A stretch of 64,000 nucleotides of DNA from Ulva prolifera (Eukaryota > Chlorophyta > Ulvophyceae > Ulvales > Ulvaceae), in the NCBI GenBank assembly GCA_023078555.1, contig CM041200.1, positions 7,231,361 to 7,295,360 of the forward strand, written 5' to 3'. A program made the position numbers and the translations under genes. Below, one piece after another: positions 32,901 through 43,100 of the stretch. Below the pieces are notes generated by a model. That model ran no database searches, had not been told where the DNA came from, and was given only the letters and a program-made list of their open reading frames with translations. Each line of letters starts with the position of its first letter. The stretch's first letter is position 1.

Positions 32901-34771
32901 GCCCCCAGGCAGTGTGATTTCGAGTGCCTCTCCGCCAGCTCCTGCATTGAAGCCATCACATGAGAGCGGGGACAGACACTACGGGGTCTGGAACTATACA
33001 CATCACCCGGCAGTGATGAGGCAGGCAAGGTGAGTGCGCGCCCGGATCATGCTCCTTGAAGAACGCCATCACGGAATCCAGAATGCTGGCCATGCATGTC
33101 GGTTCGGATGGCCCCTCCACCACTCCAAGGGGAATCCAGGCCACATTGGTACTTGAGAGATGGGGCGGCAGGTCAAGCAGGCGGATCCCCCAGATGGTGA
33201 CCCCGTGCTGCTTGTTGACATACAGCTGGGCCCCGTCCCCCCCTGCAGGAGACGCGACTGTCGGGACACGTGGCTGAGGGTCTCAAATCGCGGAGTGGCA
33301 TATGCATGCCGTTTGTGCCTGATAGCCACCTACTCAGTTGTGGAGATGGAGCGCACCGAGGCTGAACATCAGGACAAGCTCCCGATGCTTTGGCTTGAGG
33401 ATTTTTCCCCCACACGCCAGGTTGAGGGCCTTTCCAGCCGGGGAGTTGAGGAAGCTGCTTTTGTCTTTGACAGCTGTTGCCCTGGCTTCCCGTACGCTCG
33501 TCAGCAGCCCCGGCTGCAGGAGGAGGTCTTTCAGCGAGGCTTCTTCGCCAAAGAAGAAAGCTGAGCGCACTGGGACACCCTTCCCTGTGAGATCGACATC
33601 GAATCGCTGTTGACAACAACCAGGAGTTCCGCAGGTGTCCGCCAAGTGCTGGTGATGGTCACCCGGATCAAGTGGGGGGAACAAGGTCCAGCATTGGGGA
33701 CAAACGTGGCGCGTCACAGAGGAAACAGGCGGGACACCCAACACCGCCTTGACGAGGTGAAAGGAGGGGGGGAAAAAGTTGCCATCGGGTAGCAGGAGGA
33801 AATGTATGAACCTGCACCACGTATCAACGACCACGTCTTGTATGCGAAAGAGGCTCTTAAACTGGGCAATCCACATGCACACCGTGAGGACGGTGAGGGC
33901 GCTGCCAGTGTATATGTGTTTCATGCGTTGGTCATGCCACCAGGCGCCCGTGCCCTTCCGGGCCCCTGTGGTGGGGAGCGGGCCGTCGTCATCCGCCTCC
34001 TGCATGGGCAACGATCCGGCTAGTCCCACGGAGGAGTACGAGCGGATTCACAGCATTGCATGTAATGGAATTTGAGGACACACCTCGGAATCGTCTGAAC
34101 TGTAGTCCGTCTCTGAGGAGAAGGCAATGGAGTCTGCGTCTGAGGTGTCTGAGTCGGCGTCTGAACATTGTGCGGGGCCCTCGGCATAGTCACTTTCGGA
34201 CGGTGGGGGCAGCTGTACACAATCCCAACACATCAGAGTTACTTTGGGCGAGCAGGCAGGATACAGCAAAGGGACAGGAGCGCTGACACCCATGGCCATC
34301 ACGAGCCGCTGTCATGCCGATCTGCATCATGATCAGGCAATCCGGGACTCAGCACGGTCAACTGCCGCAGGTACGCACGTCGAAGAGGTCGTCGGAGTGG
34401 GCAGGGTCATTGGGGGGACCCCACATGTCTGGAGGGGATGGTGGTCTCCCAGAGGGACCGGCCCCGTCGTGTATGCCGATGACGTCATCATCGGCAGCAG
34501 CGGAGGTCGGGCCAGTGGCTGGCCTCGAGACGGGGCCCGCGTCGTCGTGTCCACCAGCGGCTCTCCGCGCTGCGGCTGCTGCACTCAGTAACTTGCTGCA
34601 GGGAGCGTAATGGTTTTGGGCGGTGGTGTGCCGGGCAAACTTCTCACCACAGGCTAGACACTGGTATTTCAACGGTTCCTTTCCCGTCGGCTCGGGAGGG
34701 ACCAGGCGCTTACAGTTCGCCTTGGCAATCAAGTCGTTCACCTCATACCTCTTCAGTCTAGACTCGGCCAT
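29968..34771 (-). CDS. Tnp2-like CACTA transposase with N-terminal C2H2 zinc finger
   Basis: Exons resolved from the start: 34771-34379 (ATG; zinc finger YQCLACGEKFARHTTAQNHYAPC split as CLAC...H....C), 34212-34084 (acidic), 33999-33357 and 33242 onward; phases 0, 0 and 1 match. Exon 3 has the tnp2 region: WWHDQRMKHIYTGS, the cysteine cluster CPQCW...CGTPGCCQQR and SFFF..SLKDLLLQPGL-like sequence. Exon 4 begins GGDGAQLYVNKQHG (first acidic position, codon about 33235) and runs to WGIRLLDLPPHLSSTN. Later stretches hold VEGDIPWLEKLTNSIGHTAQ (about 32860), LLGVKGSPLFSLLS, FLLGVLMDFWNQWLPP, then YKLHLAACHLPDQ and FWIERMVQLLKRLIK (31.2-31.3 kb), and a C-terminal region to 29968. Middle splice sites are not all fixed. 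It catalyses element excision and integration; the open frames suggest recent or current function. Confidence 0.85.
30764..30828 (-). other. tRNA-like sequence with A and B boxes (doubtful)
   Basis: On the minus strand GTGAGCCCCAGTGGTAGAGC, then CATGTAGTGTGTACTCATG and GGTCACCGGTTCAATTC give a good A box (TGGTAGAGCAT), an anticodon-arm-like stem (CATG..CATG) and a B box (GGTTCAATTC). The T stem and acceptor stem do not pair well, so it is not a normal tRNA. It lies between transposase open stretches, probably in an intron. It could be a tRNA relic or a pol III promoter. Confidence 0.3.
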
Positions 34772-35107
34772 CGTAGCCAGCCGTAGTTGAGCATACTTGT
34801 GACGAAGTCATACGACAGAGCGGCCTCTGGTGTTTACCGTTCCTACGATGGCATTAAGTACCACCAAGACCTCCCTGTCGTCTACCGTGTTCGCCCTGTC
34901 GCCACAATATCTGGCGAGGCGCCGGGGTATCGCGGCAGCCAAACCTTTGAAGGCAGACCGCACGACGACGCTACACCGGCATACCATTCAAAGCACGGAG
35001 CAGCAAAGCATGGGCGAACGACGCGATCTGTTAGCTGTCATACGAAAAGACCATCCACAGTACCGACTGTATACGTGTGTTAATTCCGCTTTGTCTAATC
35101 CTCCACC
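34772..35107. promoter_or_regulatory. Divergent promoter region of the CACTA element
   Basis: About 336 bp separate the start codons of the minus-strand transposase and the plus-strand TnpA-like gene. No clear TATA box was picked out. A shared regulatory region would couple the two genes; this is an inference from layout. Confidence 0.4.
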
Positions 35108-37477
35108 ATGTCCAACCTGCAGTTCACGTTCCTCCGCGCCTCGCCCGTCATCATCGAGAAAGAAGTTGTAGATGATGCTGACAACGGAGCAGGGATGCTT
35201 GACGTGCTGGTCAACAACGTGTGGAGCAGGGGTGCCGGCGTCGACGGGTTGACTTTGACGTCAACCGTCGACAAAGACAGCTCCGTTGATGTCGACAGTG
35301 TCGAGAAACTGATGACGTGCGTAAAGTACTTCTTCAGGAAAGGCACAATCGCTGGACTGCTGAAGCCGCCCGTGCTGGTGAAGGCGCTGGGCGAGGGCAG
35401 AGGGAGCGTGGGACAAGCGTCGGCAGCAGTCGGCACTGCACACTCCACAGCTACGGCCTTGACTGCGGACCCCGAAGCTGCTGTGCGTTGGGACATGATG
35501 AAGGATGCGGTGCTGATTTGGACGGAAGGGATGAGATCCAAGGTGGATGGAATGGCCGCTGCCCACAAGACAGGCAAGCTCGTGCAGGCACTAGTGAACC
35601 TGAATGCCCCAGCCGACCAGAAGGTGTGGGTCGGGAGTATTCTAACGAAAAAACAGGCGGACGCACTCGGCAAAGCTGCATATGGGGTACGGCTGCTGCC
35701 TCCGACTAACAACGTGATTGCAACCTGAGGTCCACTACCACCCCGTCAGGGCCACGGGATCGCATGCCACCGACTTTCAGTGTAGTTTCTTGCGGCATTT
35801 CACCAGCGCCATTCGCGGTTAGAATGCAGTGACGGGTATCGTGTAAAGGATGGCAAAACAGGTGAAGCGTACGAAGTTGCGACTAATATCAATCACGCTT
35901 TCTACAGCCAGCACAACCATTTGAACACCACGACCAAAGAGTGTGCCTCTGCTGATGCTCGGGTTATGCCGTACCTGTTGCCGTGCCCAACGGTGGCGGA
36001 GAAGGGGAGCATACAATATCCGCCCAGACGGAGGTGACCCGATGTGCAGGAAGTATGCGAGACGGGCGTGGGACCATAACACGGCGCTGCAGAGCAATCC
36101 CGACTCTCGCGAGAAGAGGAAGCTTCTAGCGGCAATGCAAGTGTTCCAGAACTCCACGGCATGTCCTCCTCCTTGGCCAGAGCTGGAGTGGCCATTCGGC
36201 GAATGGCCACTCCAGCGTGTCATGCATTGTCTTGCACTGCACGCGCCTGGAGTGGCCATTCGGCGAATGGCCACTCCAGCGTGTCATGCATTGTCTTGCA
36301 ATGCACGCGCCTGGAGTGGCCATTCGGCGAATGGCCACTCCAGCGCGGCGCGGCCTGCATGAATCTGCACTTGCATGGGCACTGACTGGCCATTCGGCGA
36401 ATGGCCACTGTGTTCCAACAAACGTGATTCGTGCGCAGTTCACCGTGAGAGGAGACCGCCTCCCTATTGCTGACGAACCCATGAAAACCCCCCCGGCATG
36501 GGCTATGGAGGACGGTCTGTATGTGTGCGAAGGAATCGCCAATGTTGCTGCAGCCACGCGCGCCCTCGAAGGGACCGCTGACTCTCCCGTCCAACGGGGC
36601 AAGAGAACAAAGAAGACCGGGAAGGTACAATCTCACCACACGCTGTACTGCCCGCCTGAGGGTGGCCATTAAGTGGTACCAGGATTGCACGGGCGCCTGT
36701 GTGAGCGGCATGTGCCATGATTCGAGACAGCCATGCGGGTACAGGCTCCTACCGCATCCAGGTCAGGAAGACGGGGCACTCATTCCAGCAGCGGACGGCG
36801 CACAATGCTCGCTGACTTTTCTCCCCGGCGGCCAGGCCTCCAGCGAGAACCAAAGGGAGACCGCAATGCTGCTCAGGACAGTGAGCACCAGCCGGACGAG
36901 GTGGGTCACGATCAGACGGAGGAAGATGAAGAGCCTGATTCTCCCCAGCGTGCAGACGATCGATGCAAGTCCCCGGAGATGGAACTACAAGACGTTGCGC
37001 CGGTATGTCCTCTTATGATTTGTGCCAATGTGTGCCTAGTCCGATTGTAATTGCCCCACCCATCATCAGCCCAGGTGTAGAAGCGCATGTACGTTGCAGA
37101 AGCCCAACAGAGCTCTCGAGAAGCGAAAGGCCAAGGCAGACAAGGAGGCCGCCCTACAAGCGCGTAGCGATATTCGGAAAAAGATTGAGGATTGCAAGGC
37201 TAAGCAGGCAATGCATCAGCCCAAAAGCAAGGGTCCGAGCGTGCAGAAATTAAAACAACAGATTAGTGTATTGACGGTATGTCACTACCCCAATACACTT
37301 GATCCGACATGTGACACCAATGTCTGCAATCCCTGGTAGTAGCACCATTTGTGTGACAGTCACTCGGACAACGACTGCATCGGAGCCGTGCACTCATGCA
37401 GATGGTATTGCATGCAGGACGAGTTATCAAAGGTTCAAGACACCATAATTGACGGCCTCCCGGATGAGGACGAGTAG
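35108..37477 (+). CDS. TnpA-like accessory gene of the CACTA element, C-terminal coiled coil
   Basis: ATG 35108 (MSNLQFTFLRASPVI) opens a stretch to about 35686. A further exon near 35830-36033 encodes GYRVKDGKTGEAYEVATNI and ends in QYPPRR; another ends at 36140 (KRKLLAAMQ). Then come four well-defined phase-0 exons: 36439-36624 (FTVRGDRLPIADEPM...), 36745-37002 (basic then acidic, HDQTEEDEEPDSPQ), 37100-37276 (NRALEKRKAKADKEAALQA, helical and charged) and 37418-37477 (DELSKVQDTIIDGLPDEDE, stop TAG). The last two join into one continuous coiled coil across the splice. The palindrome array 36183-36407 lies in the intron before 36439. TnpA proteins of CACTA elements bind subterminal repeats and dimerise; function here is inferred from position and coiled coil. 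Borders of the first exons are uncertain. Confidence 0.6.
36183..36407. repeat. Palindrome array, right (4 units, period 64-76 bp)
   Basis: Palindromes CTGGAGTGGCCATTCGGCG + AATGGCCACTCCAG are at 36183-36215, 36247-36279 and 36311-36343, and a shorter one with the same core at 36387-36407. The spacers share GTGTCATGCATTGTCTTGC. The core is the same as in the left array at 20641-20995, but the spacers differ. Confidence 0.93.
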
Positions 37478-37969
37478 ACATGCCAGTGCATTGCTTGCTT
37501 GTAGTTGGGTCACCTCAGGACCATCTTGCAGCCTGTACATAGGTCCTTTGCCCGGTCATGTCCAGGCAATGTCAGGGAGTCTGTCCTGAGGGAATGTATG
37601 GGAGTGTGAGCTGTGTAGGAAGCTCGATATGAACAAGGAAAGCGCAAGCCATGTAAGCACCTACATCATATGAATGCAGGCATGTTGCCATCTCCAGTGC
37701 CGTGTACATGTGCCTCAACTGATAACAAACAAATCCACCCCATCATGCTTCCACGAAACCGCTCTCCTGCCTTCACCCTGCATACACGAGCGCGACCAAG
37801 ACTGATCCGGAAATGACGCCCATGACGCCTCTGCTGAAGCATGGCGCCACGCGCGTGTCCACAAGTGCACATCATTCGTGACCATGCGTGAGTACCCCAA
37901 GCCATACGGGTACAAGACGTGGGGAGGCCACCACTCCTTAGGCCCAGCCCGTACTTCCCGCATCCCCGA
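37478..37969. other. Right internal non-coding region of the CACTA element
   Basis: Downstream of the TnpA-like stop. No gene or repeat recognised; short frames of 79-82 codons overlap each other on the minus strand and are unsupported. Confidence 0.4.
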
Positions 37970-38285
37970 GGCGGACGTCAGACGGATACGTGTCGGATCC
38001 GAAATTTAGTGCATCCGTCCGTAGCCCGTCCGCCGGACGCATAACGGAACCGACTTATCTTCCGTACATCCTCCTGTTGTACTCCGAAGACAGGCTTGCC
38101 ACAGAAGGCGTTGCCCTGGGGCGTACCGGACGGGAATCGGAAAATCCTACCTACCTCTGCCCCACCTCCGCCACAACGATCCGATATCGTATATACTCCG
38201 TGCAACCTACGTCCGGCTTCCACCGACTCTCCGGAGGCTCTCCAACTGCCCCTCCGTACACACTACGTCAGCTCTCCGAATCACC
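37970..38285. repeat. TCCG-rich subterminal region, right end
   Basis: TCCG or CGGA recurs about every 15-25 bp (GGCGGACG, ACGGATACG, TCGGATCCG, CATCCGTCCG, GTCCGCCGGACGC, ACCGGACGGG, GATCCGATATCG, CGTCCGGC, CTCTCCGGAGG). It mirrors the left subterminal region and is the probable binding region of the TnpA-like protein. Confidence 0.65.
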
Positions 38286-38305
38286 GTGTCGCCATTCTTC
38301 TAGTG
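38286..38305 (-). repeat. Right terminal inverted repeat of the CACTA element
   Basis: Ends TAGTG; 19 of 20 positions match the left repeat in reverse complement. Confidence 0.95.
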
Positions 38306-38317
38306 GATAGCTACTAG

Positions 38318-39125
38318 CACGGGCGTTGATTCTGGCAGCATATCCAACAGCAATTCGAGCACAGCATCACAGATTGTGCAGCAGCCACCTGGTCAACACG
38401 CACAACAAAAGAGTAAGGCAGCCCGCAGGGGTGAGCAGCCAGCGACGCCGGCTGTGGTCGCTCTCTACTTCCGGGTGTATCCTCGTGCAACAGACCTGCA
38501 CTGATTTCTTGGAACAATGCGCATGTCTCGCAAAGCCTAAAAGTTACCGTCACAGAGGAGGAGATGATTGCAGACAAGCACATAATCACCGTCAGTATTC
38601 AAAGTAGCATGTAGGCGGTTCACCCTACAATGGTGCTGCTGTAGGTGCGCCTGGAGCCGGGCCGGCTCCCGAGTACATGCAGTACATGCCACTCTTCGAT
38701 ACGCTCTTCAGCACATGTGTGACGCTGTATGGGTGATGGTCGATGGTATGTGTGTCATTGTGATCTGCCCGCCCCATGGCCACAGCTATGCTGGTTTTTG
38801 CTGTGCTCCCGGTGGATTGCCGGACGCGGACAGTCTCGCTCTCGAGGGCTACATATTAGAGACATGCTTTCTGGTATCGAGGCTGTTTGCTTGACTCACC
38901 TAGACATCTGATGAGGCGCTTTGGCAAGGCCGAAACCTGTTGTATCTGTCCGTGGCTGTCATGTAACCAGCAACAACCAGTGCATTTTTCTACCTCAGAT
39001 AGTACACAGCTAGGCCAGGGTTCTGCGGGTGAACGTAGGGGGCATGCAGCTCTCCGCAGCCCTTTGGGTGGGCCGTAATCCCCTGTGTGCGGTGCTTAAC
39101 GTATGCAAAGTACATGCAAAGCTTG
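38318..39125. repeat. Duplicated spacer module F, copy 1, with a 216-bp insertion
   Basis: Parallels 61490-61880 and 62266-62410 (GCGTTGATTCTGGCAGCATATCC, CCTCGTGCAACAGACCTGCA, GTAGGCGGTTCACCCTAC, GGGGGCATGCAGCTCTCCGC). CACAGCTA at 38781-38788 recurs at 39005-39012 and brackets 216 bp absent from the paralog; that insert has no clear terminal repeats. No gene recognised. Confidence 0.8.
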
Positions 39126-39216
39126 TGTTCGTGTGTGCGGGTGTGTGTGTCTGTTGCCGTTGACTCGGATGAGATTCGGTTTCAGTATTGGTTTTCTCCC
39201 ATTCACTCTTTTGTAA
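39126..39216 (+). mobile_element. Short 5'-truncated LINE tail with 13-bp target duplication
   Basis: CATGCAAAGCTTG at 39113-39125 recurs at 39217-39229. The 91-bp insert (TGTTCGTGTGTG...CGGATGAGATTCGGTTTC...CACTCTTTTGTAA) is the 3' UTR of the LINE at 48651-49074. Confidence 0.88.
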
Positions 39217-39320
39217 CATGCAAAGCTTGCACGCCTGTATGCATGCATCGCAATTATTGCCCCATACAGTGGCAGTGCGATGTTGATGTGCATGCCAGGC
39301 GACAAATTTCACAGGTTGTG

Positions 39321-39366
39321 TTTGTTTTCTCCCGTTCACTCTTTTGTGAATATGTCTCCTACAATA
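39321..39366 (+). mobile_element. 46-bp LINE tail insertion with 13-bp target duplication
   Basis: TTCACAGGTTGTG at 39308-39320 recurs at 39367-39379. The insert starts TTTGTTTTCTCCCGTTCAC and ends near CTTTTGTGAATATG..ACAATA, a variant of the LINE 3' end. The paralog at about 62650-62670 has a single copy of the site. Confidence 0.85.
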
Positions 39367-40187
39367 TTCACAGGTTGTGCACAGCCGTCAGCTACGCGAG
39401 CTCTGCAGGTACCCGAAGCAGCCGCACGTCGCACTTCCATCTGATCAGAGCAGTCTTGGGCAAGTGGCAGTGACGGCGTACTGATGCCGCAACGATTCAG
39501 GTTAGACGTCTGCAGACGATGTGCATCTTGGGGTCATACTCGAAGCTGGCGGTGTAATGGTTGACCGCATGGTGACGGGGTAGACAGATACTGGAGCAAG
39601 ATGCTGGGAAGAGGGTCGATTTTAGAGAAGATTAAGTAGTTCTTATTGTCGACAGAGATATGCAGAAGATCTCATACCGCATGACCGCTTAAGCAGGTGG
39701 TTGCATCTGCAGCTGCTCACCTGTAGATCTGCCGAACCATTCATGTCATAGTCCTGCCCTGCCTGAAAATAAATTGTAATCATTCGAACAGCTTAGCAGA
39801 GAGCGACCAGCAGTGTTGCGCCATGAAGCAGCAGCAATTTGCCCGCGAGCCCGACCGGGGTACGTTTACCTCAAGTTTTCGGATACCGCTTACAGCGGGG
39901 TCCTGGAGGTTGCTCTGCGTCTAAAAATCGTAAGCAAAAATTCTGCAATGCTCCAGTGGTACCGCTCGTGCCCCGATACACTGCCGTCAACACATTTCTC
40001 GGTGTCATTCTTGGCGTCATCACCTGAGCTCAGTGCAGCATCGGCATGTGTACTTGAAAGAATCCACCAATTCCTCTGGTCAACCGGTTATCTGTAGTTA
40101 GGTAGGAGGCATTGGAGTCATCTGGCGCTCCTGCAGCAATGACAGCCTGCTACGCTGAGGCCGCGTTCATGCTGATGGAATAGAAGA
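39367..40187. repeat. Duplicated spacer module G, copy 1 (upstream of the kinase)
   Basis: Parallels 50040-51400 and 62664-63990: GCTACGCGAGCTCTGCAGGTAC, then ACGGCGTACTGATGCC, GATATGCAGAAGATCTC and, near 39823, ATGAAGCAGCAG with a GAGCCCGACCGGGGTACG junction. A conserved ATG there could be a short upstream exon of the kinase gene, but one paralog (63118) lacks it. Probably promoter and 5' UTR of the kinase. Confidence 0.6.
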
Positions 40188-43100
40188 GTGGGCCATCAGA
40201 GGACACACTCTACACGTGGTCAGCACAGAGACATACATGAGGCCATGCAAGTGATGCAGAGCACAGGCCCTGGCATGGCCGCTGCCGCCCCTAGCCCGAT
40301 GTCGACCGCAGCCCCCACGCCGCGCGCTGCTCCGCCCCTGGCTTCCACTGCCGATGTGCCTACCGCGACTCAGGCTGCCGAAGCCCCTTCACCAGATGAT
40401 CCCCAGCTGGTCATACCGGCGGCCAACGTCACGGTGGTGCGGACGGCGGGGGAGCTGCAGCGGGCGGTCCTCGCCGGCGCCCAGGACATCGAGATCCGCG
40501 CCCACCTCGACCTCCGCTCCCTCGAGCTTGCTGCCAACCCTCTCATCCACGGCAACGAGACGGCTATCAATCGCAAGAGGCTTGCCCTGCTGTACGCGTC
40601 ACCACCGCTGAGATCAATTCGGGTGTGCATCCGCCCATGGGCAGCGCAGCTTCTGTTGTCCCTCCGCTCTCTGTCGCAGACCGGCCACCTTGACCATGAC
40701 TTATCGAAGTTCACATTTGCCCGGAGGCAGCTGCAGGGAGTATCTTTTTCAATTGTATGCACCGATAGCCTGTGCATGTGTGAAAACAACACATGCCTGT
40801 GGTTTCCATTTCATGGCGAGGGAAAGCTATCCCTAGGCATGCAGCATCAAGCACCCAAGATACTGCTTTGCCAGCGTAATCTGCCAGTGCCCTGATGGTG
40901 CTCTAGAGAGCTCTCTATAGTCGGGTGCATGCCTGAATGCTCATTTTTTGTTACTCAATTGTTCCTGAGCGTGCTCCTGCCTTGCATTGAAGTGCTGTTG
41001 CGTTTTGGGGCCGCCATTGAACAGCAATAGACACACAATTGGAGTTGCTGCATTGACAGATCAAGCTGACCACATTGTACAGGGCAACTGCTCAGAGGCA
41101 GAAGCAGAGACGGCGCTTGGCTTCCCACCCGGAATTTTCCCCGATCTCCTGCCCCTGCAGCCCCGACAGTGCCTTCTCGTCATGGAACAAACATGGCTCA
41201 TGGTCAACAGCGGCAAGATCTGGGTGGACAACCTCTACCTCAAGGTCAGCCGCAGGAGGGTGCAGCCGCGCTTCGCCTTCATCACCGCTGGAGCACTCAA
41301 TGGGGAGATGCAGTGGCCTGCAGTTGAGGGAAGTTACGTGTACGTGACAGCCACGACGTTCCATGGGGAGCACCGTGGCCGTGCTCGAGCCATTACTTGC
41401 GAAGTAACCGCGGTCGCAATCTATGCTTGGGGTGTGCACCACCGCCTGTGATTTGCCTAGCATCTGCTTTACTTTGCGGAATCTTTCATTTACTTTACTT
41501 GGCTATGTGGAATCTTGCTTGGTATTGCCGCGCACAGAAACGTACTATGGTATGCCCCCCTAAGGCTGCAGCCATCATCATGCGGTGAGAGTCTGCCGTC
41601 ATGAGCAGGCCGGCCTGGGTGGGGTGCAATCTGTTACGAGTGAGGCTGCCACTCAAGTACCTCTGTGTGCATCCCGTGGTCATCAGTCGACGATCAGCCC
41701 TAAGCAGAGGTGCATTCCTACGCGTTTCTTTCGATAAAATACGTTTAGTATGCGTTTTTTTATTTACGTAGGAAAACAACGTACGATATGGGACGCGGGG
41801 ACTTGACGTTTTCAGGATGGCTCCGCAAATCCGCATCGCGTTGCACCCCTAGCCATGCGGCATGGGTTCTACGCATATCGGAAACCTGCAGCTGATGCAC
41901 CCGTAGCCACGAGGCGTAGCAAGGCCTGAAACACCATGCGCTGTGAACAACACATACCACAGTAACAATGCACATTGAACTCGCAGTACATGTCAATAGA
42001 TATTTGATGCATTGTGTCAGACCATATTCTGCAAAGATTGCTGCACACTGAGTGCGGATGGCCATGCGCGTTGCCTTGCAGTTGTGAGTATGGTGTGGTG
42101 CCGGTGATTGGGTTATGGTGCTTGTTCACACTAATTATTCTTGAGCAGGCCCTTCCAGGATTCATGTCTGGATCTGACAGTAGGCGGGGCATCGTGGCGC
42201 CTGCAGCTACTAGTATCCAGCATAGTATGCAGCTATAATATGCAGCTATGTCATGTATGTTCTCTAACAGCGGACGTGGGGTGAGGTGGGGGGGGGGGGG
42301 GGGGGGGCTGGAGATGGGGGCAGCGCAACTTCGAAATCATTTAGCATGCCTTGTGAAGACAACAGCATGCAATACTCAGACGGGCATGGTGCATTGTGTT
42401 GCGGCGCCTTGACTCTTAACTTCAGCATCGCCCAACTCATGGGTCTGGTATGCAGGCTGCATCTTCACTGACTGGGCAGGCTTCTTGTCTCCCATCACCT
42501 TAAAGTTTCAGAGCATGGCCACTGTTCGCGACTCTGTCTTCCGCAACATGCACCTCCAGGTTGAGATCGTTGACGTCTCATATGCGGGCATGGTCAACTT
42601 CCAGAATGTCTCTTTCGTCAACGTCAGCCTTGATCACGGCGCCGTCGTGAGCACCACTTTGAACGACTACCAGCCCGCGGTTGGCTTCTACCTCACGTAC
42701 TATGCCGAGGACGACGCCAACTACGATATGCCCCTGTCATCTGTGCCGCCCGGCCACCGCAGCGTGTTCGGCGAGCAGTTTGCAGTCCTGAACAGCACTC
42801 TGAGCGACTGCGTGTGCCTGCTACGAGCATTAAGCGGTCCAGACGACGTGCTCCCCGGCTGCCCGTACAGGGCAGAGGAGGCCCGCAATCGCACAATTGA
42901 CCGTCATGTTTCCGCCACTGGAACGAACGACCGTGAAGGCTATGGTGTACCGTTCTCTTCCGGTGACTACATCTACGGAGACAACCCAGCGCCGGCGCCT
43001 GCTTTCGGGCCTGCAACGGACTATATGTTATCGGCCGGGCCGTCTGACCACGGTGCGGCGTAGCTCTAGCCCGCATGGCCTGCAGCCTGATGCCATATTT

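Larger units (their letters stand above)
20079..38305. mobile_element. CACTA (EnSpm) DNA transposon, 18,227 bp, apparently complete
   Basis: The terminal inverted repeats are 20 bp with one mismatch: CACTAGGAGAATGGCGACAC at 20079-20098 and the reverse complement of CACTAGAAGAATGGCGACAC at 38286-38305. The ends are therefore the canonical CACTA...TAGTG. The trinucleotide ATA at 20076-20078 recurs at 38307-38309, a 3-bp target duplication if one extra G sits at the right end. Left flank (module E) and right flank (module F) are contiguous in the paralog at 61165-61880, around GCTATAGC near 61461-61468, an empty site. Inside are TCCG-rich subterminal repeats, a Tnp2-like transposase gene, a Ulp1-protease gene, a TnpA-like gene and one unrecognised gene. 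The element is large for its superfamily but within its known range. Confidence 0.93.

Noticed and set aside
36034..36049. 16-bp intron in the TnpA-like gene (GTGACC...TGTGCAG)
   Set aside because: It would restore the frame, but 16 bp is too short for a spliceosomal intron; the local exon structure is left open.
41495..42192. Coding exons between receptor-kinase exons 2 and 3
   Set aside because: Frames are not conserved in the second copy, and the phase-1 junction 41431 to 42456 needs no extra exon.
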